Under the pieces are notes generated by a model. It was not told the origin of the DNA. It worked only from the letters and a program-made list of their open reading frames with translations, and ran no database searches. Position numbers and translations under genes: made by a program. From assembly GCA_020726005.1 (NCBI GenBank), contig DYTL01000016.1, forward strand, positions 1-12,744: 12,744 bases of DNA, given 5' to 3'. Shown here in pieces: positions 1 to 6,142 of this stretch; position 1 is the stretch's first letter, and each line of letters opens with the position of its first letter. Source of the stretch: Microcaldota archaeon. GTDB taxonomy: Archaea > Micrarchaeota > Micrarchaeia > Anstonellales > Bilamarchaeaceae.

Positions 1-20
1 AATTTATAAATATGTTCTTT

Positions 21-38
21 ATGTAACTAGGGTTACAT
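21..38. repeat. 7-bp inverted repeat
   Basis: ATGTAAC (21-27) and GTTACAT (32-38) are perfect inverted copies separated by TAGG, with four T's at 38-41. It lies just beyond the stop of the small minus-strand gene at 58. It could be an operator or a weak stem-loop terminator for a plus-strand transcript entering from the left; the sequence alone does not decide. Confidence 0.4.
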
Positions 39-57
39 TTTTAGATATTTAATTTAT

Positions 58-387
58 TCAGTTTCTTATTAGTAAGAAATTATGGGGTTGATGGTGTATA
101 CCTTCTATAAGGGGATTAATCTCTACACCCCCTCTTTTTAGTAATTGTAAAATTTTCATACACTCAACGGGCGGTATATTTTTACTAAAATTAAGGTTTA
201 TATTAGGTATCCATTTTAATCTTGCATAAAGATTCTCAATATTGGTATACGTACCACTGGGTGTATTATTTATCATAAGCTTATATCTATACCGTCCATT
301 GTTTTGTGCTACTTTTATTATTTTCACATAATTGAACTGACCATCAGCATAACATATATGAGCCGGAACAACATGCATCTGATGCAT
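58..387 (-). CDS. Hypothetical protein, 109 aa, unrecognised
   Basis: I do not recognise this protein. It is 109 residues, without a signal peptide, membrane segment or obvious metal-binding motif. It is rich in Asn, Ile, Tyr and His, with a His-rich start and a late GIHHQPHN stretch. The gene is credible because the ATG at 387 is preceded by GGGGA (393-397, 5-nt spacing) and by a TATA-like stretch around 418-430, which would put the transcript start about ten nt upstream of that ribosome binding site. It is divergent from the NFACT-like gene and the two share the 388-507 spacer. The minus-strand reading extends to a stop near 58. It may be a lineage-specific small protein or an accessory gene. 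No function is proposed. Confidence 0.5.
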   Translation of the reverse strand: MHQMHVVPAHICYADGQFNYVKIIKVAQNNGRYRYKLMINNTPSGTYTNIENLYARLKWIPNINLNFSKNIPPVECMKILQLLKRGGVEINPLIEGIHHQPHNFLLIRN

Positions 388-507
388 ACATATCCCCTTT
401 TTATCATCTTTTCTATGATATTATATAAGTATATGTAGTAAAGTATTTAAATATGTGCATTTAACAAAAAACACGCAGAATTATTTTGATGCATTAATAA
501 AATCAAG
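388..507. promoter_or_regulatory. Divergent promoter spacer
   Basis: This 120-bp spacer separates the small minus-strand gene from the plus-strand NFACT-like gene. Minus-strand reading: a TATA-like TATATAA within 418-430, then GGGGA at 393-397 before the ATG. Plus-strand reading: TATTTAAATA at 444-453, about 60 nt before the TTG at 508. In the NFACT frame a TGA stop lies at 487-489, so the missing N-terminal half of NFACT cannot read through this spacer. Confidence 0.45.
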
Positions 508-1491
508 TTGAGAAAAAAGACGAATGGTCTTTTGTGGAATTCGTATACTAAACATTTCTCAAAAGCATACCAAAAGTTTTATTTTAACTCTGTTCTTAAT
601 TATTTTATGCGCATAAAATTAAACATAACTAAAAATGTATATGAAAACGCCGCGGTTTACTATGATAAAGCAAAAGAAGCGTGCGTGAAAATAAAAGGAG
701 TAGAAATTGCTATAAACGAAACAAAAAAAGAAATGGAAAAAGCGAAAAAAGAGCAAACTATTTTAGAAAAAGAACGAATCAAACAAACAAAAATTGCGCG
801 TAAACAAGCATGGTACGAAAAATTCCATTATTTTTTTACTTCTAATGGAAAACTCGTTATTGGTGGAAAGAGCGCGGATCAAAACGATTTTATCTATAAT
901 ACCTATTTTGGAGAAAATGATTTGTTTTTTCATGCAGATATTCAAGGTGGAACTATTTGTATTTTAAAAGAAGGAGCTAATGCAGATAATAAAGAAATGC
1001 TTGAAGTCGCACAATTCGCTGCTTCTTTTTCAAATGCATGGAAAAATGGAAATGCAGCAGTTGATGTTTATTGCGTAAAAAAGGATCAGGTCTCAAAACA
1101 CGCGATCAGAGGTTTTATAGCAAAAGGCGCATATGCAATAATCGGTGAAAGAAAATGGTTCAGAAAAACACCACTTGGACTTAAAATTGGAATTGAAAAT
1201 CAATGTGACCGAAGAGATCTCACTGTAAGTAGGCAGAGTAGGTCTCATTTGATCACAACTTCACAAACTGTAACTGCAGCAAGCTACGAGGTATCAAACT
1301 CGCAATTTGTGAATGAAATTGCAATTATTTTACCTGCGAATTGCGAACGAAAAATTAATAAAGAACTTTATATTATTCCTGGCACACACGAAAAAGGCAA
1401 AATAGTTAAAAGAATTTCAAAATTATTAAGCGCGCATCCTGACGATGTACAAAATATTTTGCCTTCTGGAAGAATAAGTTTAAAAAATTAG
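508..1491 (+). CDS. NFACT/RqcH-like protein, C-terminal half only (coiled coil + NFACT-R)
   Basis: The archaeal NFACT protein (RqcH, relative of Rqc2/NEMF) binds stalled large ribosomal subunits and recruits tRNA to extend nascent chains. Seen here: an NVYENAAVYYDKAKEA segment (43-58) that normally opens the middle coiled coil, Lys/Glu-rich coiled coil to about residue 100, then NFACT-R (DUF814) from WYEKF (102-106) through GGKSADQND (119-127) and HAD (142-144), with the usual C-terminal extension. Family members are usually about 600-700 residues and begin with an NFACT-N domain; this protein is 327 residues and lacks it. The frame is closed by TGA at 487, and no NFACT-N remnant is visible upstream. 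The TTG at 508 is the earliest start; ATG at 607 (residue 34) is an equally good start, because conserved sequence begins there. This could be a split gene with the N-half elsewhere, or a decayed or specialised form. Confidence 0.85.
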   Translation: MRKKTNGLLWNSYTKHFSKAYQKFYFNSVLNYFMRIKLNITKNVYENAAVYYDKAKEACVKIKGVEIAINETKKEMEKAKKEQTILEKERIKQTKIARKQAWYEKFHYFFTSNGKLVIGGKSADQNDFIYNTYFGENDLFFHADIQGGTICILKEGANADNKEMLEVAQFAASFSNAWKNGNAAVDVYCVKKDQVSKHAIRGFIAKGAYAIIGERKWFRKTPLGLKIGIENQCDRRDLTVSRQSRSHLITTSQTVTAASYEVSNSQFVNEIAIILPANCERKINKELYIIPGTHEKGKIVKRISKLLSAHPDDVQNILPSGRISLKN

Positions 1492-1517
1492 CGCGAGTAT
1501 TTATAATAACACTTATT

Positions 1518-3917
1518 CTATTCAAAGAAATGCCCTAAATTTTTTTGTCTTCCTTTGTTTTTCAAATCATCTTCGTTATAACCAAGCTCTTTGAGTATTT
1601 TCATCACCGCTGGGAGTACTTGATTATTTATATAATAATCCGCATCGTAATCTTTCGCGTATTCTGCAATGTCTGCTTTTTCTGAAATGGTTTTTCCGTT
1701 TTTCGTGATTATATACGCTATAACGCTTCCTTTTTCCAATGGAACTCCACGGGCTATTGCTTTTTTCGCTGCTGCAAGTTCTGGACTTATAATATCATAA
1801 TCATCTGGTTTTTTCATAAGCTGAGTATAAATAATAAGATCATCTATTGATGTATTGCCATTCTTAAGTTTTTCAATAGTTTCCTTTACTACCGAGACTG
1901 CTTTTTCTTTGCTTCCTTCCTTTAAAATAATTTCAAGTATTCTATATTGTGTATTTCTTGCAATTTTACTCCAATCCCTACGCACAAGTTCAAATCCACG
2001 TATTTTTATATTTCCGTCTTCGGATAACATCGCGTACTTCTTTTTCGCGCCTTTTTCATCCTGCTTTTTTGAAACAAAAACACCGCGCAAATAAAAATTT
2101 TCTAATTCAAGCTCCATTTTTTCAGGCAGTTTGCTATTTATCTCATCTAAAAATGCGAGTGCGTGCTCTTTTTTCTTGTCTCCGAGAAGCAAAAAAAGCG
2201 AGTCAGTATCTGTATAAAGTACTTTAAATCCGCATGCTTCTGCTTGCAAAGCCGCGTTATGTATGTGCATTCTTCCCCATGCAGTAACGCTTTCTGCGCA
2301 TTGTCTATTATACCAACGCGAGCGTGCGTATCCTAAATAACCATAAAAAGAATTAGCTAAAATCTTAAGTGCATGGCTTTTCGCATAAAGTTTTTTGTAT
2401 TCTGAGCTTTCTTTTTTAACCATTTTAAGCTCTTTTTTTACTCTTGTGCGTATATCCAAAAGACATTCTAATGTGTTGGGTATTATTCCTTTTGGTTCAC
2501 TTATAAATTTCGCGCCAGTAGGAGAAACGTATATATCTCGTGTAGTAGTATTATCATTAGCGATATTATTTTTTATTATACATGTCGGGTCTATATTATA
2601 CGAAATGATTATTGATGGATATAGCCCACGAAAATCAAAAACAGCAACATTATCATAAATTCCTGGTTCCGGAAGCTTAACGAACGCACCTTCTATTGGA
2701 TTTTTTTGTCTTTCTATAATTTCTGCTTCGCCTGGTTTCGAAGGAATTATTTCATTTCTGGGTTGGGACTCGTGCATGAGCAAGCTTTCAACAAGTTGGC
2801 CGCTTGTAGCCAAACTCGTATCAAATAATGGCATTCTTGTTAACTTACTTAATTCAATAAGAAGCGGAAGTATAATTTCTCCTAATTCTAAAGTAACTTC
2901 AGAGTCCCCTAACGAATATTCTGCTAATTCATTAAGCATATTCTTGTCCCACATTTCCCATATATTCAAACGCTTAACCATTTTCTTCTTTTTACCTGTC
3001 ATTTCTTCATAGATCTTTTCAAGAGTAAATTCTTGTGCCTTTATCAACCCAATAAATCCGAAAAATCTTATTCCCGGATAAATATCCAAATGTATTCTTC
3101 CGTTAATTTTTGCACCATTAATCATTCCTTTTTTTATTGGTCTAAAATCTGTTCCATCGCGTCCAATTGACAGTTTTGTCTTTAATGTGTTAGCTCTTAT
3201 TTTTAGATATGGAAGATCAAAATTGCTTGAATTGTATCCGTAAATTAAATCCGGATTTAGTTCCTTTATTTTTTTACAGAAATCAGAAATCATTTTTTGT
3301 TCATTCTGGGAAAGATGAACAAATTTTTTTTCATTAGTTTTATAAGTAAACACGCCTTTTTCACTGTCGCACGCATAACTTATCATTACTGCAGGATCTT
3401 TTATTGCTCTTGGTGTACCAAGGGGATTATACGTTTCTATATCAAAAGCCATTTTCTTTAAATGAATTTCATTCTCATTTTCTTCTATTTTCAGAAATTT
3501 TGTTATTATCCTTTCTTCGCGTTCGTACTCTAAAATTGCAAAAGGAGTAATATTCAAATCCATCATAAATCTTTTTGCATAATGTATTCCATGCTCATAA
3601 CATTTGAATGGGATTACCGATCTAAGTACAACAACATCCGAAGGTTTATTGCAATAAATTTTCAAAAGCTTCTTTTTCTTCCCACGAAGTACTTTTTCAA
3701 CTTCTTCAACACGTTTTACCTTTATAATTTCTCCATTTTTACTTATAGCAAGTTTTATAATTTCTTCCTTCCTTTCAATCGCATCTGCATAAAAATAAGG
3801 ATCATATGCATAAAGCAATCGCATTGTTTTTTTTCCTTTTATAAGAAGTCGCGCGTAGGTTTTATTATTTTTGAAAATATAATCCGTATCTAAAAATATG
3901 GCCCTTTTTTTAACCAT
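1518..3917 (-). CDS. polB: DNA polymerase, archaeal family B (PolB) with 3'-5' exonuclease
   Basis: Replicative DNA polymerase, 799 residues, the normal length, with no intein. Exonuclease motifs are intact: D159-I-E161 (Exo I), N229 with F233-D234 (Exo II) and Y334-D338 (Exo III). Polymerase motif A is DFRGLYPS (428-435), motif B has K518 with N522-S-F-Y-G526, and motif C is YTDTD (568-572); GFELVRRDW follows at 641-649. The last residues QKNLGHFF (791-798) form a PCNA-interacting (PIP) box, which fits a clamp-bound polymerase. The N-terminal DYIF (12-15) and P40 match positions that line the uracil-sensing pocket of archaeal PolB, so template-uracil stalling is possible (inference). Transcription is probably leaderless: a TATA-like ATTATAAAG at 3939-3947 is centred 26 nt upstream of the ATG and no ribosome binding site is visible. 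The gene converges with the NFACT-like gene across a 26-bp gap. Confidence 0.96.
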   Translation of the reverse strand: MVKKRAIFLDTDYIFKNNKTYARLLIKGKKTMRLLYAYDPYFYADAIERKEEIIKLAISKNGEIIKVKRVEEVEKVLRGKKKKLLKIYCNKPSDVVVLRSVIPFKCYEHGIHYAKRFMMDLNITPFAILEYEREERIITKFLKIEENENEIHLKKMAFDIETYNPLGTPRAIKDPAVMISYACDSEKGVFTYKTNEKKFVHLSQNEQKMISDFCKKIKELNPDLIYGYNSSNFDLPYLKIRANTLKTKLSIGRDGTDFRPIKKGMINGAKINGRIHLDIYPGIRFFGFIGLIKAQEFTLEKIYEEMTGKKKKMVKRLNIWEMWDKNMLNELAEYSLGDSEVTLELGEIILPLLIELSKLTRMPLFDTSLATSGQLVESLLMHESQPRNEIIPSKPGEAEIIERQKNPIEGAFVKLPEPGIYDNVAVFDFRGLYPSIIISYNIDPTCIIKNNIANDNTTTRDIYVSPTGAKFISEPKGIIPNTLECLLDIRTRVKKELKMVKKESSEYKKLYAKSHALKILANSFYGYLGYARSRWYNRQCAESVTAWGRMHIHNAALQAEACGFKVLYTDTDSLFLLLGDKKKEHALAFLDEINSKLPEKMELELENFYLRGVFVSKKQDEKGAKKKYAMLSEDGNIKIRGFELVRRDWSKIARNTQYRILEIILKEGSKEKAVSVVKETIEKLKNGNTSIDDLIIYTQLMKKPDDYDIISPELAAAKKAIARGVPLEKGSVIAYIITKNGKTISEKADIAEYAKDYDADYYINNQVLPAVMKILKELGYNEDDLKNKGRQKNLGHFFE

Positions 3918-3938
3918 AGATGCAAATTCGCGATTAAT

Positions 3939-3947
3939 CTTTATAAT
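3939..3947 (-). promoter_or_regulatory. TATA box of polB, leaderless spacing
   Basis: Minus-strand ATTATAAAG is centred about 26 nt upstream of the polB ATG at 3917. That is the usual archaeal TATA-to-start-site distance, so transcription should begin at or near the ATG. The rest of the 3918-4081 gap shows no gene that I can support. Confidence 0.5.
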
Positions 3948-4081
3948 CCTAATTTATGTAAAAACTTTTTTTCCAATTGCGAAAAAGAATACACATCTAT
4001 ACCGATATAATGAATGTCGCGTTGCGAAAATAAATTTATTTTATTATTCGCTCATCAAAAGACGCCATATAAAAACGTAAT

Positions 4082-4813
4082 CTATTTTTTCAACGCGAGC
4101 TCTTTTTCTACAAGCTCATCAACTACGTCTATCGGAAGATATCTTCGTCCTGCAATCTTCACATGTGGAATTCTTTTTCTATCTAATCTTCGTTCAAACG
4201 CATTCCTTTTTATTCCAATTCCGGCTTTATGAAGTTGCTGAATTGACTGAGTCACATTGTAATATGTTTTTGCAATGTGCGTGAGGGCATCAACTGCTTC
4301 GCGTGGAACAAGTCTTTTTGTGCCGATTTTTACTGAAGGTACAGACGTTTTCTCAATTCTACCTATAAATGCGCGATAATTAATTTTGGGATTGAATTTC
4401 TGATAAGTTTCAAATGCGTCTTTTACAGAATAAAAGTCATCCTTTATATTCATAAGTACATTAAGCGAATCCACAGGAACATATCTTTTCTTTCCGACTT
4501 TCACCGAAGTTATTGTACCTCTTTCAATACGGCCTCCAAATGCACGGAAAGAAAGTTCAAAATTATTTTGTCTTAAAAGTTCATAGGCATTTTGAAGAGT
4601 ATAAAGACCCTTTTTCTCTAATGCATCATCTGTAAGCTCCTTATTTTGATAAAGTTTTTGGGCTTCATTATAAACATTTGCGAGAGAAGACGAAATTGAA
4701 TTCTGTCTATTTTCGTAGTTATTTTCTATTTTCTCAACATTTATAACCTTAAGTCTGTTTATATATTCGTCGTCGATTTTTCGATTTATAATAATTCTTT
4801 TTCCTTTTGGCAT
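4082..4813 (-). CDS. DNA-binding-like protein with three 57-residue helix-turn-helix repeats
   Basis: I do not recognise a named family. The 243-residue protein consists of a charged N-terminal region (1-68) and three tandem repeats at about 70-123, 127-180 and 184-236. The period is exactly 57: RIE 95 / RIE 152 / RLD 209; VKVG 104 / VKIG 161 / VKIA 218; VP 112 / VP 169 / LP 226. Each repeat reads Y-[TSN]-[LV]-x2-[AS] ... [RN]-A-F-x2-R-[IL]-[ED] ... [SP]-[SH]-V-K-[IV]-[GA]-x-[KR]-R-x-[VL]-P. That pattern is like the small MerR/excisionase-type helix-turn-helix unit that ends in a basic wing (inference). A sequence-specific DNA-binding or regulatory role is likely. The ATG is set by GGTGAT (4817-4822) with 3-nt spacing, and TATAAT at 4847-4852 fits a short leader. 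A MITE-like repeat lies 78 nt upstream. Confidence 0.75.
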   Translation of the reverse strand: MPKGKRIIINRKIDDEYINRLKVINVEKIENNYENRQNSISSSLANVYNEAQKLYQNKELTDDALEKKGLYTLQNAYELLRQNNFELSFRAFGGRIERGTITSVKVGKKRYVPVDSLNVLMNIKDDFYSVKDAFETYQKFNPKINYRAFIGRIEKTSVPSVKIGTKRLVPREAVDALTHIAKTYYNVTQSIQQLHKAGIGIKRNAFERRLDRKRIPHVKIAGRRYLPIDVVDELVEKELALKK

Positions 4814-4816
4814 ATA

Positions 4817-4852
4817 ATCACCTTTATTTTATATTAAACTAACCATATTATA
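4817..4852 (-). promoter_or_regulatory. TATA box and Shine-Dalgarno of the HTH-repeat gene
   Basis: Minus-strand TATAAT at 4847-4852 would place the transcript start near 4823, directly before GGTGAT at 4817-4822. Three nucleotides (TAT) separate it from the ATG at 4813. The same motif with 3-4 nt spacing recurs before the NYN gene, the DUF350 gene and the ProRS leader ORF, so it appears to be the local ribosome-binding signature. A second TATA-like ATTTATAAA lies at 4862-4870. Confidence 0.5.
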
Positions 4853-4890
4853 GCTGTGTGTATTTATAAACATTTCTATTGATTAGGGCT

Positions 4891-4993
4891 CAGTAATTCC
4901 GAACATCTTCTACAACTTTTCGCGTTTTTTAGTGAATTTATATAATTTCAAACTTCGAAATCTGAAGGTCTTTATTTACTTGCGGATTTACTG
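4891..4993. repeat. MITE-like repeat, copy 1 (103 bp, 11-bp terminal inverted repeats)
   Basis: The element begins CAGTAATTCCG (4891-4901) and ends CGGATTTACTG (4983-4993); these ends are inverted copies with one mismatch in 11. The right part (4917-4993) is repeated at 10159-10228 with four substitutions and a 7-nt indel, and the first 27 nt are identical to 10023-10049. It contains two small stems, TTCGC/GTGAA (closed by a G-U pair) and ATTTC/GAAAT. No ORF and no clear target-site duplication are visible. The right end abuts TATATAAAAG (4994-5003). Confidence 0.65.
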
Positions 4994-5009
4994 TATATAA
5001 AAGAATAAT

Positions 5010-5324
5010 TCAGTTTTTTATAAAGCCTCTTTCTGTAAGCAGTTTTGCTTGAAGAGGAGTATACCTCCAGATAATATCGCCTTTTTTGTCGCCTTCTATT
5101 TCCCATGGTTGCACAATTACTATATCTCCGTCCTTAACCCATATATTATTTTTCAATCTACCAGGAATTCGGCAATTACGCTCTTTTCCATCTTTACATG
5201 CAACAATTGTCCTACTACCACCTACTAACCCGATTACCATCCCAAAAACTTCCTTTTCTCTAGGTAATCTTATTCTAAATTGCAGTTGCTCTTCTGGTGG
5301 TGGGTTATTCGCTCGCATAGACAT
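5010..5324 (-). CDS. Translation initiation factor aIF1A
   Basis: aIF1A is the archaeal counterpart of bacterial IF1 and eukaryotic eIF1A. It binds the small ribosomal subunit A site during initiation. The 104-residue protein has a short disordered start with PPPEE, then an S1-like OB fold: EVFGMVIGLVGGSRTIVACKDG, IPGRLKNNIWVKDGD, IVIVQPWEI, and a C-terminal helix containing LTERGFIKN. Length and order match the family. I chose the ATG at 5324, which overlaps the TGA of aIF2-beta as TGATG, typical of coupled translation. A GTG one codon upstream (5327) and an ATG two codons downstream are alternatives. It is the last gene of the minus-strand run and directly follows aIF2-beta, its partner in recruiting initiator tRNA. 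Confidence 0.96.
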   Translation of the reverse strand: MSMRANNPPPEEQLQFRIRLPREKEVFGMVIGLVGGSRTIVACKDGKERNCRIPGRLKNNIWVKDGDIVIVQPWEIEGDKKGDIIWRYTPLQAKLLTERGFIKN

Positions 5325-5728
5325 CACTTAACCGAGCGCCTGGCACCGCATGCCTCGCAAATTATATTTTTAAGACCATGCCCTAATTCTTCAACATGAG
5401 TATCCGGCTTTTTGCACTGTTTACATATTACATAAAAATTAACATACTCCTCAAATTTCTTATTTATCAAATCTCCGAAGAATTTTCTCTGCAAGATAAG
5501 ACGTTCTCCATCAATGTTCGCTGGAACAGCGAGTTCTTTGGAAAGAAACTTCATAATTTCGTCACGCTTGCGCCTTATCTTATCTATGGCTGGACCAAAA
5601 TTTTTGACTATGGTTTTTGTTCCTTCAGCAAATGACTCTAACTTCGTAATTTCGAATCTTTCGCCATTGAAAAGTTTCTCAGGAATATTTTTATACGCAT
5701 TATCAAGCAAATCTTCATATTTTTTCAT
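5324..5728 (-). CDS. Translation initiation factor aIF2, beta subunit
   Basis: The beta subunit of the aIF2 heterotrimer helps deliver initiator methionyl-tRNA. Seen: an N-terminal helix MKKYEDLLDNAYKNIPEKLF, the central alpha/beta domain with the basic segment KIRRKRDEIMKFLSKELAVP, and a C-terminal zinc ribbon with CKQC (102-105) and CEAC (124-127). All four Cys are present. The reading frame is open back to a TTG at 5770 (148 aa), but I chose the ATG at 5728 (134 aa). The family usually starts at that helix, and minus-strand TATAAAAA (5751-5758) lies 26-27 nt upstream, giving a leaderless mRNA. A further TATA-like TTATAAATA near 5810-5820 could serve the longer form. The stop codon overlaps the aIF1A start. 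The tRNA-Leu gene ends 140 nt upstream. Confidence 0.95.
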   Translation of the reverse strand: MKKYEDLLDNAYKNIPEKLFNGERFEITKLESFAEGTKTIVKNFGPAIDKIRRKRDEIMKFLSKELAVPANIDGERLILQRKFFGDLINKKFEEYVNFYVICKQCKKPDTHVEELGHGLKNIICEACGARRSVK

Positions 5729-5750
5729 CTGCGCACCGTAAATTCTCATA

Positions 5751-5758
5751 TTTTTATA
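5751..5758 (-). promoter_or_regulatory. TATA box of aIF2-beta, leaderless spacing
   Basis: TATAAAAA on the minus strand, centred 26-27 nt before the ATG at 5728. It supports the shorter aIF2-beta start and implies a promoter inside the minus-strand run, downstream of the tRNA. Confidence 0.45.
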
Positions 5759-5842
5759 GTCAACGACCAAAGGTTTTAGTCCTTGATTGTCGTAATTGAT
5801 ATTCTCTTCTTTATTTATAACCTTATTGTTTGAGGTAAGTGT

Positions 5843-5947
5843 TCAATATTTCCTTTTCTCATGTAAAATGCAGGGAGCAGGATTTTCAACAATATCATTC
5901 ACGTTTTCTTTTGGATGAATGACAAAAGTTTTTGGCTTTCGTGCCAT
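5843..5947 (-). CDS. Possible 34-aa ORF overlapping tRNA intron and 3' exon
   Basis: An ATG at 5947 opens a 34-codon frame (MARKPKTFVIHPKENV...), ending at TGA 5843-5845. Codon choice (AAA, GAA, ATT) looks like that of the neighbouring genes. The first 21 codons lie inside the second intron of tRNA-Leu. The 14-nt tRNA 3' exon reads as the codons for N-P-A-P-C and their edges, so the same bases must serve both if the ORF is translated, and splicing would destroy the mRNA. No ribosome binding site and no well-placed TATA box are visible. I recognise no family beyond a vague resemblance of the IHPKENV stretch to SAF-type N-termini. It may be chance. Confidence 0.25.
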   Translation of the reverse strand: MARKPKTFVIHPKENVNDIVENPAPCILHEKRKY

Positions 5948-6015
5948 TTCGTATAAGTATCAAGACAAAAACTTTTCTTAGATCTTTTCTTTTTCTAAAA
6001 GAAAAAGAATCTTGG
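5883..6015 (-). other. tRNA-Leu intron 2 (T loop, position 59/60), 133 nt
   Basis: The 5' exon T-loop bases TTCAA (6021-6017) pair with TTGAA (5889-5885) at the intron 3' end, right beside the T stem. This leaves the 3-nt bulge AAT before the T stem, and A-C or A-A-C before the inner pairs CAA/TTG (6014-6012 with 5892-5890). That is close to the bulge-helix-bulge cut by archaeal splicing endonuclease; cutting after the second bulge base gives T loop TTCAAAT. Further inside is a perfect 9-bp hairpin, TTCTTTTTC / GAAAAAGAA (6009-6001 and 5995-5987), with a 5-nt loop. Confidence 0.75.
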
Positions 6016-6063
6016 TTTGAACCTGCGCAGCCGCTAAGGCACAGGGTCCTAGGCCCTGCACGT

Positions 6064-6107
6064 TTAAACCACCTTCAGTTCCTTCTAAAAACTTGAACTG
6101 AAGACGT
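6064..6107 (-). other. tRNA-Leu intron 1 (3' side of D loop), 44 nt
   Basis: The insert lies between two near-repeats, TTGGTCAAACGT and TGGTTTAAACGT; the D-loop/D-stem end occurs twice, so removing 44 nt restores one normal D arm. Inside is a perfect 9-bp stem, CTTCAGTTC (6103-6095) with GAACTGAAG (6081-6073), extendable by one C-G and two G-U pairs to 12 bp. AAA bulges flank it on both sides; cutting each after its second A gives the exact 87-nt tRNA. The intervening helix GGTC/GTTT has wobbles and one mismatch, so this would be a relaxed bulge-helix-bulge. Confidence 0.6.
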
Positions 6108-6142
6108 TTGACCAAAGCTCCGCCATCCCTGCAAAAATAAAT

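Larger units (their letters stand above)
5869..6132 (-). tRNA. tRNA-Leu(UAG) interrupted by two non-canonical introns
   Basis: Exon 1 (6132-6108), exon 2 (6063-6016) and exon 3 (5882-5869) join to 87 nt. Acceptor GCAGGGA pairs with TCCCTGC (5876-5870), 7/7; discriminator A73 is 5869. D stem GCG/CGT, U8, A14, G15, G18 and G19 are present. Anticodon stem CAGGG/CCCTG holds loop CCTAGGA, so the anticodon is UAG. A 15-nt variable arm follows, with C48 pairing to G15, as in class II tRNA-Leu. T stem GCAGG/CCTGC is 5/5 and the joined T loop is TTCAAAT. Odd: C at position 33, where U is nearly universal. No CCA is encoded. The gene starts 11 nt after the thioredoxin-fold gene, so co-transcription is likely. 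A hairpin in intron 1 mimics a CAA anticodon arm, but that reading needs a 47-nt variable region and is less likely. Linear tRNA finders may miss this gene. Confidence 0.85.

Noticed and set aside
1855..3893. Several plus-strand frames of 78-103 codons
   Set aside because: They lie wholly inside the polB gene on the opposite strand, and their peptides show no family features.
5869..6132. Reading the tRNA as tRNA-Leu(CAA) with a 12-nt intron at 37/38
   Set aside because: It gives U33 and G37 but needs a variable region of about 47 nt, and the 9-bp stem leaves no bulges for splicing. The UAG reading gives a normal 87-nt tRNA.
5869..6132. Permuted or trans-split tRNA
   Set aside because: All parts occur in normal 5'-to-3' order on one strand, so cis introns explain the arrangement.
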